From Erysipelotrichaceae bacterium (GTDB taxonomy: Bacteria; Bacillota_I; Bacilli_A; Erysipelotrichales; Erysipelotrichaceae), in assembly GCA_017405675.1 (NCBI GenBank), contig JAFRAB010000038.1:1-7297 (forward strand): a stretch of 7,297 bases of DNA. The letters run 5' to 3'. Position numbers and translations under genes: made by a program. Shown piece after piece: positions 1 to 6,093 of this stretch; position 1 is the first letter of the stretch; each line of letters starts with the position of its first letter. The notes under the pieces were generated by a model, which was not told the DNA's origin, searched no databases, and saw only the letters and a program-made list of their open reading frames with translations.

Positions 1-25
1 TCGAGCATTCATAGAAGACTCAATA

Positions 26-46
26 CAAAAAAGGATCATCACCTTT
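26..46 (-). terminator. Probable intrinsic terminator of the hydrolase operon
   Basis: Read on the minus strand, AAAGG (complement of 42-46), a 7-base loop and CCTTT (complement of 30-34) form a short stem that runs into a T tract made by A27-A32. It lies about 75 bases past the stop of the last operon gene, where an operon terminator is expected. The 5-bp stem has only two G-C pairs, so it is weak. I see nothing else convincing in bases 1-121. Confidence 0.45.
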
Positions 47-121
47 GACTTACAGGCAACAATCCTTATTCAAATCACAAGCAAAATTATAATCCTACCC
101 TTAATAGTACACTACAAATTA

Positions 122-1102
122 TTATATTCTGCAGTTACCTGCTTTCTCGGCAATCGACAGTAGTTTTTCTCTGATTGCTTTCTTGAATTCCTCAGGACAG
201 TCTCCCAGAGGATTATGACCGGCAGTTTCAAACCAGATCAGATCTTTCTGTGGAGCTTCCAGCTTCTCATAGTAATCCTGCACCAGTGAAGCCGGTGTAT
301 TATTATCCAACCTGCCATCCAGAATGAAATAAGGGACATCGATCTTACCCTCTGTTTCCTTCAGAAGGTTAATTGAAGCTACTTCATCCCACATCGCTCT
401 TAAGACAAACTGATACCCTTTCACTAAGCCGATTATTTCCTTAAATGTATATTCTCCGCTTTTCAGCACAGGAACAACCATTGAACTGAAATATGACCTC
501 TTGGCACTGTCCTGTGAATAGCCGCCATATTTCATCATTATTCTTCGCTGAGCCATCATGCCGTCATATCCGGTCTTATAAATGCCGTTGACCGGCATGC
601 CCAGTTCATCAAGAATCCTGACGGACTTCTGATCACCATGTTTCAGTGCTTCTTCACGGGCAAACTTATAGGACAGTTCTTCATTTAACGGCCCGTCAAC
701 CAGCTGACCAAAGCCGATATATCCTGCAATGTGCTCAGGATGTCTTTTCGCTAACAGGGTACCCAGACAACTGCCCCAGCTGCCGCCGATAATGAACAGC
801 TTGTCCTTATCGTATTTCCTGCAGAGATAATTGACCAGTTCACTGGCGTCCTCAACGATGTTGGAAACCGTAAGAGTCTCTTTCTTGCAGCCTTCATAGC
901 TGCCGCAGGTTCCCCTCTGGTCCCAGGCAACAATGGTAAAGGCATCACACAGATCAGAATTACTGCCGATGACAAAGTGCCGGTTGGTTACACCAGGACC
1001 GCCATGAAGAAACAGCAGGATCGGATTGTCAGGAGATGTTCCCTTTACATGTATCCTCTGCTTAAGTCCATTTAATACGACATGTTCCTTATAATCTATC
1101 AT
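122..1102 (-). CDS. Alpha/beta hydrolase, proline iminopeptidase-like (peptidase S33)
   Basis: This is a 326-residue alpha/beta-hydrolase of the S33 prolyl aminopeptidase type. Visible motifs in family order are HGGPG (33-37, oxyanion region), WDQRG (60-64), the nucleophile elbow GGSWGS (106-111, Ser108), the catalytic Asp in DGRLDNNTP (Asp266) and the catalytic His in TAGHNP (His296), so the triad is complete. Residues about 135-240 form the cap domain that sets substrate choice. Family members release N-terminal proline or other residues from small peptides or amides. There is no signal peptide, so it should be cytoplasmic. The ATG at 1102 is preceded by an AAAGGG ribosome site that overlaps the stop region of the M20 gene 13 bases upstream, which suggests coupled translation. 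It is the last gene of the operon. Exact substrate is unknown; the fold call is secure and the iminopeptidase activity is a family inference. Confidence 0.9.
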   Translation of the reverse strand: MIDYKEHVVLNGLKQRIHVKGTSPDNPILLFLHGGPGVTNRHFVIGSNSDLCDAFTIVAWDQRGTCGSYEGCKKETLTVSNIVEDASELVNYLCRKYDKDKLFIIGGSWGSCLGTLLAKRHPEHIAGYIGFGQLVDGPLNEELSYKFAREEALKHGDQKSVRILDELGMPVNGIYKTGYDGMMAQRRIMMKYGGYSQDSAKRSYFSSMVVPVLKSGEYTFKEIIGLVKGYQFVLRAMWDEVASINLLKETEGKIDVPYFILDGRLDNNTPASLVQDYYEKLEAPQKDLIWFETAGHNPLGDCPEEFKKAIREKLLSIAEKAGNCRI

Positions 1103-1115
1103 AAATGTACCCTTT

Positions 1116-2558
1116 CTATTCCTCTGCGTTATTGACTTCCGTTAAGAGGTTAATGTAAGCTGCTATGCCTTCATAGTAGGAAGATACTCTGATGCTTTCA
1201 TTGTTTCCATGAATGGCCTGTCTTTCGGCACCGCTCATTCTGAACATGGCAAAGCGGTAGACATTCGGATATATTCTATGGAAATTGCGGGAATCAGTTG
1301 CCCCGTTCTGAATGTATGGGCAACAGTATACTTCCGAATAGCTCTCATAGACAACCTTCTGAATAAGTCTGTATGCACTGTTATCGATCGGTGATACCGG
1401 AGATGCTTCAACACCGCCTTCATGGCTTAATTCCACATCAGGATCATTGATGACCTGCCGGAAGTGTTCAAGACAGCTGTTTATCGTATCACCCGGAGCA
1501 ATTCTTACACTGTAACCAGCTTCAGCAACCGGAGGAATGATATTGACAGCCGGTGCACCTTTCAGCTGGGTCAATGCAGCAGTTGTGGAGATCATGGCTG
1601 CGGTTTCCTTGTTGCTTTCAAGTACTTTCATCACTATCGGCCTGAACAGCCACATGTTACCGAAAATGAACTTGTAAAGGAAACTGGAATGAGAGCCATA
1701 GATACCCAGGAGTTTTTCAGTCACCGGATGCAGACGCTTCCGGAATGGGTCAGCATTCAGTCTATTAATGGCTCTGACAAGCTTATATGTTGAATCGGTC
1801 TTCACTGAAGGAGTTGAAGAATGTCCGCCAATTCCCTTAGCCTTAAGGGTAATGTTGACGACACCCTTTTCCGAAACACCGATCATCGCAAATTCATCTT
1901 TGACGCCTAACGGGGCATCATTGATGATGGCTCCGCCTTCATCAAGGACAAACCATGGTTCTATCTTATTCTCTTCAAACCATCTGACAATCGCCGGGGT
2001 CGTCGGGCCCCCGGTTTCCTCATTATTGGTAAAGGAGAAATAGATGTCCCTTTCCGGTACATAACCGTGAGCTAATTGATAATCAACGGCTTCAAGCAAG
2101 CCGGCAATGATGCACTTGGTATCAGAAGTGCCGCGGGCATAAATGGACCCGTCAACTACTTCGGCACCAAAGGGCTCATGATCCCATCCGGCTTCATCAA
2201 CCGCAACGACATCATAATGAGCCATCAATACTACCGGTTTATTGTCAGTACTGCCCTTCCACTTTAACAGGATGCCATAATCATTTATGATGTTGACTTC
2301 CAGAGCCTTGAATACTTCCGGATAGTCCTTCTTAAGCATCGGCAGGAAAGAGCTGAATTCGTCATAATCCGGTTCGGCGTCTCTCGGCCAGATGGTCTTC
2401 TTTCTTAACATGTCCTGAAATCTCTTCAGGGCCAGTTCCTTATCAAACTCATAATCTGTTTTCTTTTCATATCTGCCTGTGTCTTCCAGTTTCATTTTCA
2501 AAGCATTGAATACCATGAATGCCAGAAGAGCGATCAGGGCAATGATCACATATATCAT
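1116..2558 (-). CDS. M20 family metallopeptidase with N-terminal membrane anchor (carboxypeptidase S / PM20D1-like)
   Basis: This 480-residue protein is a di-metal M20 amidohydrolase. Residues 2-20 form a hydrophobic helix. Metal and catalytic motifs follow in order: AHYDVV (His114, Asp116), ARGTSDTK (bridging Asp146), NNEETGG (catalytic Glu180, ligand Glu181), LDEGG (Asp206), and a late IHGNNES (His450). GIGGHSSTP (near 240-250) lies in the dimerisation/lid domain. The anchor plus this motif set resembles yeast carboxypeptidase S and mammalian PM20D1, which cleave C-terminal residues or N-acyl amino acids. There is no positive charge before the helix, while K21, K23, R29 and K32 follow it; by the positive-inside rule the catalytic domain should face the cytoplasm. 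The start at 2558 has an AGGGG site 19 bases past the stop of the upstream amidase. Family assignment is firm; substrate is inferred. Confidence 0.92.
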   Translation of the reverse strand: MIYVIIALIALLAFMVFNALKMKLEDTGRYEKKTDYEFDKELALKRFQDMLRKKTIWPRDAEPDYDEFSSFLPMLKKDYPEVFKALEVNIINDYGILLKWKGSTDNKPVVLMAHYDVVAVDEAGWDHEPFGAEVVDGSIYARGTSDTKCIIAGLLEAVDYQLAHGYVPERDIYFSFTNNEETGGPTTPAIVRWFEENKIEPWFVLDEGGAIINDAPLGVKDEFAMIGVSEKGVVNITLKAKGIGGHSSTPSVKTDSTYKLVRAINRLNADPFRKRLHPVTEKLLGIYGSHSSFLYKFIFGNMWLFRPIVMKVLESNKETAAMISTTAALTQLKGAPAVNIIPPVAEAGYSVRIAPGDTINSCLEHFRQVINDPDVELSHEGGVEASPVSPIDNSAYRLIQKVVYESYSEVYCCPYIQNGATDSRNFHRIYPNVYRFAMFRMSGAERQAIHGNNESIRVSSYYEGIAAYINLLTEVNNAEE

Positions 2559-2577
2559 AAGCTACCCCTGTTCCCGG

Positions 2578-3729
2578 TTATTTAAGTTCATATTCCCATG
2601 ATCTGCTCATGTCACCATAGGAGAAGATCTTAAGGGTCTTTTTATTCAGATTATAAATGCAGCTGTACTGGGTCTTACCCTGATCCATGCCGTTTTCAGG
2701 ATCCTGAACGACCAGACCTAACAGTCTTTCAGCATAATCTTCTCTCATGCCGTTTCTGCCCCGGTAAACACCGGCTTTCAGACATTCGTCTCTGCCGCAG
2801 GCGACCTTATAGAACGGATCTTCCTTTGCGACATAATGATTGGTGGCATGATTGATGTCAGTAGTCACCATCTTATTATCGATCCATTCGATCAACCTGC
2901 TCTTACCGCTGGAATCAGCTACCATGACATGATAATCAGCTCCCGGCATTGCTCCTATGACATTAAAGCCTGAAGCCATGGCTAAGGCTTCTTCAACACT
3001 GCCACAGTTATCCAGCATCATTCTCATGAGAACAGGATGCAGAAGAGTCGGCTTTGAAGGATCCTCTGTCTTAATAAGCGGCTGAGAAGCCACCCAGGCC
3101 TTATGGTCAGCCTTGTTTACAACCACTGAACCGTTTGTTGCATAGAGCCAGTAAGGATCCGGCAGTTCACCGCTGTTTTCCAGGAACATGTTTCTCTTAT
3201 TTGGATCCATGATCTTTTCATATTCATTAAAGTCAATTTCTTTATAGTCACTTTTTACACTCAGGGCTAATATACTGATAGCCAGGCCTTTTTCATTCAT
3301 GCCATCCATGGTCAGAAACGGTGACAGCACAAAGGCGGAAAGATCGCTCTTGCCGTCATCCAACATGCCATTAATGGCAGAACCGTTCTTAAAGTCAGCC
3401 CAATATGTATCAGCTACTCCTAAGGACTTATATCTGGCCTTAGGGTTATTGCCTTCGATGATCATGTTCAGACCGGTACGGGGATTCTTACGGTCATTGT
3501 TATGGAAATGAGAGTAATCATAATTGCGGCAGAACAGTACTTCACCTTCAAGATTCTTAACCACGAAGGTTGAACATCCGGCACTGATTACTGCCTTAAA
3601 GGCCTCAGGCAGATCATAGTAGTCATAATTACAGACCATGTGATACAGATAGCCTTTTTCATCTACTCTACTGATTGATTCAATGGCTTCGATCTGTTTT
3701 TCATTCTGCAAGTAAGCATGTGGATTCAT
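2578..3729 (-). CDS. Choloylglycine hydrolase / C45-type Ntn amidase (linear amide C-N hydrolase)
   Basis: This 383-residue protein carries the signatures of cysteine Ntn hydrolases that cut linear amide bonds (bile salt hydrolase, penicillin V acylase, isopenicillin N acyltransferase). The candidate nucleophile is Cys52 in AGCSTF. FCRNYDY follows, with Asp71 exactly 19 residues after the Cys, the Cys2-to-Asp21 spacing of bile salt hydrolases. GMNEKGLA (143-150), ATNHY (Asn297), an Arg nearby (Arg313) and a C-terminal YSCIYNL-type strand complete the fold. The nucleophile is internal, so a propeptide of about 51 residues would have to be removed by autocleavage; no Met lies close enough upstream of Cys52 to start there. 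There is no signal peptide. The ATG at 3729 sits 5 bases past the transporter stop, with AGGGGG as ribosome site, so the two genes are probably co-translated. Substrate (conjugated bile acid, N-acyl amino acid, beta-lactam or other amide) cannot be told. Confidence 0.88.
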   Translation of the reverse strand: MNPHAYLQNEKQIEAIESISRVDEKGYLYHMVCNYDYYDLPEAFKAVISAGCSTFVVKNLEGEVLFCRNYDYSHFHNNDRKNPRTGLNMIIEGNNPKARYKSLGVADTYWADFKNGSAINGMLDDGKSDLSAFVLSPFLTMDGMNEKGLAISILALSVKSDYKEIDFNEYEKIMDPNKRNMFLENSGELPDPYWLYATNGSVVVNKADHKAWVASQPLIKTEDPSKPTLLHPVLMRMMLDNCGSVEEALAMASGFNVIGAMPGADYHVMVADSSGKSRLIEWIDNKMVTTDINHATNHYVAKEDPFYKVACGRDECLKAGVYRGRNGMREDYAERLLGLVVQDPENGMDQGKTQYSCIYNLNKKTLKIFSYGDMSRSWEYELK

Positions 3730-3734
3730 CTGTC

Positions 3735-5120
3735 TTACCCCCTGTCTCTCTTAGCTACGGCTTCTTTGTATTCTTTTTCCGTATCAATACCCATGGCAAA
3801 CAGCATCATAACTACCGCTACAATGGCAGGTATCCAGCCTAATAAGGCATTTATGGTATTCTGGGTTGCCATATTCTGCATTACACCCTGATCAGCCAGC
3901 TGAGCTGAGAATCCTGCTACAGCCAAAGCCATCAGGAAGAGCTTATCTACAGCCGCTTCCGCAATCTTACTGGCCAGGTTATCACCGGTTGACACCATTG
4001 TATCCAGACGTCTTCCGTTCTGTACTTCAACAATATCGGAAATGGAGTTACGGTTGGTATTGAATTCAACGAAGGTAATAGTCAGACCGATCCCGACAGC
4101 AGCCGCATTAATGAAGGCATTAACCACGTTATAAGGATTCAGAATGAAAGGAATCTTTCCTATTACCTGGATGAGCGCCGCTGCGATCATGGTTCTCTTT
4201 CTGCCCAGCAAGGTATCGATTTTCGGTGCAAGTATTGAAAAGATAATGGAGAATACCAGATATACCGCCATTATCGGAGTGGCTAATGAGCTGTCATTAA
4301 GCACATAGGCACAGTAATAGGTTATTGATGAGGTCAACAGACATGTAGAAATGCCGTATGACATGACATAGAACATGTTTCTGACCCAGGACTTACACTT
4401 AAACAGCATCTTATAGGTATCAATGATGCCGATCTTCTCTTCGTTTTCTTCAACCTGTCTGACTCTTTCCTTAGTAGTGAAATAATGAATGAGACAGCCG
4501 ATGATGATCAGTACTCCCATGAAGAGAGCTGATTTGAAAATGGCCGGAGAGTCAGAAGAATTAATGACCTTGTGACCCTTAAGACCACCAAACATCTTAA
4601 CGATCATTGGTACGGCAACTGCACCAATACCTGAACCAAGACATGCACCTAATGATCTGAACGCATTGATTGACTTACGGTCATTATCATCTGAAGATGC
4701 CAGTGCTCCCATGCCGTTATATGGTATTCCCCTGAAAGTATTGGCTATTTCATAGAAGAAGAATACAGTCAGACCCAGGATGATGTCCCAACGCTCCGAT
4801 ACACCAAAGTCTGTAAACAGCAGCACCATGCCCAAAGCATAAGGAACTGCGATCCATAATAACCAAGGTCTTACCCTTTCACCTGACTTGAAGCGGACAT
4901 TGTTAGCCCAGACACCGATGAGCGGGTCATTTATGATATCCCAGACGGTTCCAATCAGAGCCATATTACTGGCGGCTACCGGATCAATCAGCAGAATGGA
5001 GGTCAGAAAAAACTTATAGTATGTACTTTTAAAATTAAATACAATGTTGGTAGATGCAGAAAAACTCATAAAGCCGAGCTTTTCTGCCAGCCCTACCGTC
5101 TTTTTATTATTATTTGCCAT
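3735..5120 (-). CDS. MFS transporter, GPH family (MelB-like cation symporter)
   Basis: This is a 461-residue membrane protein with about 12 hydrophobic segments and a central hydrophilic loop near 215-245, typical of the glycoside-pentoside-hexuronide:cation symporter family. The helix II motif WDIINDPLIGVWANN (60-74) is clear, as is GERVRPW (80-86) after it and IPYNGMGAL with DDNDRKS (132-150) around helix IV. Asp61 and Asp65 match the cation-site acids Asp55 and Asp59 of MelB. The MelB sugar-binding acids Asp19 and Asp124 align by eye with Asn25 and Gly131, which argues against a sugar substrate. The ATG at 5120 has an AAGGAG site about 9 bases upstream. It is the first gene of the operon, directly followed by three amide hydrolases, so it probably imports their substrate. 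Family is firm; cargo is inferred from neighbours. Confidence 0.9.
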   Translation of the reverse strand: MANNNKKTVGLAEKLGFMSFSASTNIVFNFKSTYYKFFLTSILLIDPVAASNMALIGTVWDIINDPLIGVWANNVRFKSGERVRPWLLWIAVPYALGMVLLFTDFGVSERWDIILGLTVFFFYEIANTFRGIPYNGMGALASSDDNDRKSINAFRSLGACLGSGIGAVAVPMIVKMFGGLKGHKVINSSDSPAIFKSALFMGVLIIIGCLIHYFTTKERVRQVEENEEKIGIIDTYKMLFKCKSWVRNMFYVMSYGISTCLLTSSITYYCAYVLNDSSLATPIMAVYLVFSIIFSILAPKIDTLLGRKRTMIAAALIQVIGKIPFILNPYNVVNAFINAAAVGIGLTITFVEFNTNRNSISDIVEVQNGRRLDTMVSTGDNLASKIAEAAVDKLFLMALAVAGFSAQLADQGVMQNMATQNTINALLGWIPAIVAVVMMLFAMGIDTEKEYKEAVAKRDRG

Positions 5121-5145
5121 AAAAAGTTACTCCTTTTTTCTTTTT

Positions 5146-5158
5146 ATTGTAATACAAT
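5146..5158. promoter_or_regulatory. Palindrome over the -10 box, candidate operator
   Basis: ATTGTA and TACAAT are perfect inverted repeats around a single A, and the minus-strand -10 hexamer lies inside one arm. A repressor dimer bound here would block the operon promoter. The TGTA-n-TACA core resembles sites of GntR-type regulators, but no regulator gene is in the window, so the regulator is unknown. Confidence 0.35.
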
Positions 5159-5174
5159 CAGTTAATCATGACAA
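5146..5174 (-). promoter_or_regulatory. Sigma-70/SigA-type promoter of the transporter-hydrolase operon
   Basis: On the minus strand, TTGTCA (complement of 5169-5174) and TACAAT (complement of 5146-5151) are separated by exactly 17 bases. Each hexamer differs from consensus by one base. Transcription would start near 5139, leaving a leader of about 18 bases that contains the AAGGAG ribosome site of the transporter gene. Confidence 0.75.
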
Positions 5175-5200
5175 ATTATCTAATTCATACACCATGGAGT

Positions 5201-5229
5201 AAAGGAGAACTGAAAGGTTCTCCTTTTTT
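5201..5229 (+). terminator. Orphan intrinsic terminator, plus orientation
   Basis: AAAGGAGAAC (5201-5210), loop TGAAAG and GTTCTCCTTT (5217-5226) form a 10-bp stem running into a T tract that ends at 5229. The best T tract is on the plus strand, yet no plus-strand gene precedes it: the DNA to its left is the antisense of the transporter gene. On the minus strand only three T residues follow the stem. It may be left over from a lost gene or it may insulate the operon promoter. Confidence 0.6.
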
Positions 5230-5311
5230 CGGCAAAAAGGTACATTACTTTATAGAAATCACAGACAAGCATAAAAAAAGGCATACCTTAATGAACATCT
5301 CAAAAAAGACA

Positions 5312-5359
5312 AAAATCTGTTCAATAAAGCCTTAAAAATTGACTTATAGAACAGATTTT
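5312..5359 (-). terminator. Perfect 11-bp inverted repeat, possible terminator of the desulfurase fragment
   Basis: AAAATCTGTTC (5312-5322) and GAACAGATTTT (5349-5359) are exact reverse complements 26 bases apart. Read on the minus strand the second arm runs into a T-rich stretch (TTTTTGTCTTTTTT), about 45 bases after the stop of the cysteine desulfurase remnant, so a terminator for that gene is plausible. The long loop is unusual for a terminator; a protein-binding pair of sites is the alternative. I see no gene in 5121-5404. Confidence 0.4.
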
Positions 5360-5404
5360 AACGGTATCTACTGATAGTTTACTAAAGAAACCTTGCTAAT
5401 TACC

Positions 5405-5690
5405 TTACAACTGATTTAAAAGATCACTCAAATCATTGCAGAATTGTATAATCTCTTTTTCTGTATTATCTTTTGATAGTGAAACTCTTATCGTTCCTTT
5501 AGCGTATTTTCTATTAACTTTTATTGCTTTTATTACATGTGATACTTGGTTTTTAGTTCCATCACAAGCTGACCCGGTTGATACACAATACCCCTTTAAA
5601 TCTAGTAAGTGCAGTATCTGTTCTCCGTCTTTTTCATAAAAAGATAAGCTAATATTGCCTGGTATGCCATCAGGTGCACCATTTCGAATA
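5405..5690 (-). pseudogene. C-terminal fragment of a cysteine desulfurase (NifS/IscS/DndA class)
   Basis: The minus-strand frame ending with TAA at 5405-5407 encodes the last roughly 95 residues of a class V aminotransferase-type cysteine desulfurase. Visible family blocks are IPGNISLSF, then LDLKGYCVSTGSACDG, which holds the catalytic Cys loop, then QVSHVIKAI and the GTIRVSLSKDNT block near the C-terminus. The larger N-terminal PLP-binding part (Lys, His, Asp of the cofactor site) is absent. Going upstream, similarity stops near 5681-5700 and an in-frame TGA stands at 5741-5743; there is no start codon with a ribosome site. Intact family members have roughly 370-400 residues. The piece cannot bind PLP, so it should be dead. 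The STGSACDG and QVSHVIKAI flavour is closer to accessory (DndA-like) desulfurases than to housekeeping IscS in my judgement, but this is weak. Confidence 0.8.
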
Positions 5691-5906
5691 AAATTAAGTG
5701 AGATCGAAGATTTTGCAAAATGGGTAAAAGAAACAGCAAATCAGTTTCCACAATTGTTCGAAAAAATCTATATATTTGCGTTTAAAAAGTGTTATGAAAT
5801 CGATACTATGTCTTCAATTGTTTCACTGCACATTATAAATGATGCTCAAATTACTTTATTCATGAAAGAAGCTATGGATACAGCTGGTTATAAAGAAATA
5901 TCATGA
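5681..5906 (+). pseudogene. C-terminal fragment of an unidentified plus-strand protein
   Basis: A plus-strand frame of about 75 residues ends at TGA 5904-5906. Its sequence is protein-like (amphipathic helices around SEIEDFAKWVKETANQFP and ITLFMKEAMDTAGYKEIS) and I do not recognise it. The frame stays open to the left, to a TTG at 5655 and an ATG at 5664, but those lie inside the antisense of the conserved desulfurase block and lack a good ribosome site, so I place the true boundary near 5681-5690. A terminator overlaps its stop codon, as for the end of a real gene. It abuts the desulfurase fragment head to head, so both look like 3' ends left after a deletion. It could instead be a small intact gene using the TTG or ATG. 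Confidence 0.5.
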
Positions 5907-5940
5907 TCATCACCATATATGGTCAAGATCATGCTTTTTC
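5902..5940 (+). terminator. Intrinsic terminator overlapping the stop of the plus-strand fragment
   Basis: CATGATC (5902-5908) and GATCATG (5927-5933) pair perfectly, enclosing a second palindrome ACCATATATGGT, and CTTTTTC follows at 5934-5940. The TGA stop of the preceding frame is inside the left arm. Position and shape fit a terminator for the plus-strand fragment. Confidence 0.65.
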
Positions 5941-5944
5941 GTTC

Positions 5945-5994
5945 GTCTCAAATCTGTCTCACAGAAGTCTCAAAATAGTCTCAGATTTGTCTCA
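5945..5994. repeat. Five GTCTCA direct repeats in exact 11-bp register
   Basis: GTCTCA starts at 5945, 5956, 5967, 5978 and 5989, each followed by a different 5-base spacer (aatct, cagaa, aaata, gattt, ctatt). The next 11-bp position on either side does not match. The first and fourth units with their following hexamers also form an 18-base direct repeat with 16 identities, and CAAATCTG (5949-5956) is the reverse complement of CAGATTTG (5982-5989). One helical turn per unit places all hexamers on one DNA face, as in binding arrays of winged-helix regulators or in the 11-bp repeats bound by some plasmid initiators. Confidence 0.85.
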
Positions 5995-5999
5995 CTATT

Positions 6000-6033
6000 C
6001 ACCATCTTGATGGTGGGAAACGGTTGAAAACCG
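6000..6033. repeat. Two adjacent small hairpins upstream of the recombinase
   Basis: CACCATC (6000-6006), TT, GATGGTG (6009-6015) is a perfect palindrome. Five bases later CGGTT (6021-6025), GAA, AACCG (6029-6033) forms a second stem with a 3-base loop. Neither is followed by a T tract, so they are not obvious terminators. They may be part of a recombination site or an RNA structure. Confidence 0.6.
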
Positions 6034-6070
6034 ATTGAGGTCCACAAGATTCTTAGTCAAATTTTGAACG

Positions 6071-6093
6071 TATAATAATTATTACGTAGGAGG
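6071..6093 (+). promoter_or_regulatory. Consensus -10 box and AGGAGG ribosome site without a matching start codon
   Basis: TATAAT at 6071-6076 is a perfect -10 hexamer overlapping the palindrome TAATAATTATTA (6073-6084). The -35 region at 6048-6053 is poor. AGGAGG at 6088-6093 is a full ribosome site, but no ATG, GTG or TTG lies 5-13 bases after it. A second possible promoter is the extended -10 TGCTAAAAT at 6142-6150, which lies on the annotated GTG start itself. Confidence 0.45.

Noticed and set aside
1..48. End of a plus-strand gene stopping at TGA 46-48
   Set aside because: Only 15 codons are visible, no family can be recognised, and the same bases form the likely operon terminator.
1464..2043. 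Plus-strand open frames opposite the M20 gene
   Set aside because: They are antisense shadows of a clearly conserved coding sequence, with no ribosome sites or family features.
5168..5335. A 55-codon plus-strand frame from ATG 5168 to TAA 5335
   Set aside because: It starts inside the operon promoter without a ribosome site and runs straight through a strong terminator hairpin. It is lysine-rich with no recognisable family, so it is most likely chance in AT-rich DNA.
5655..5683. TTG 5655 or ATG 5664 as a true start for the plus-strand frame ending at 5906
   Set aside because: These bases encode a conserved desulfurase block on the other strand, and no good ribosome site precedes them. A chance extension past the deletion joint is more likely.
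5945..5994. CRISPR array
   Set aside because: The repeat unit is only 6 bases with 5-base spacers, far below CRISPR sizes, and no cas gene is present.
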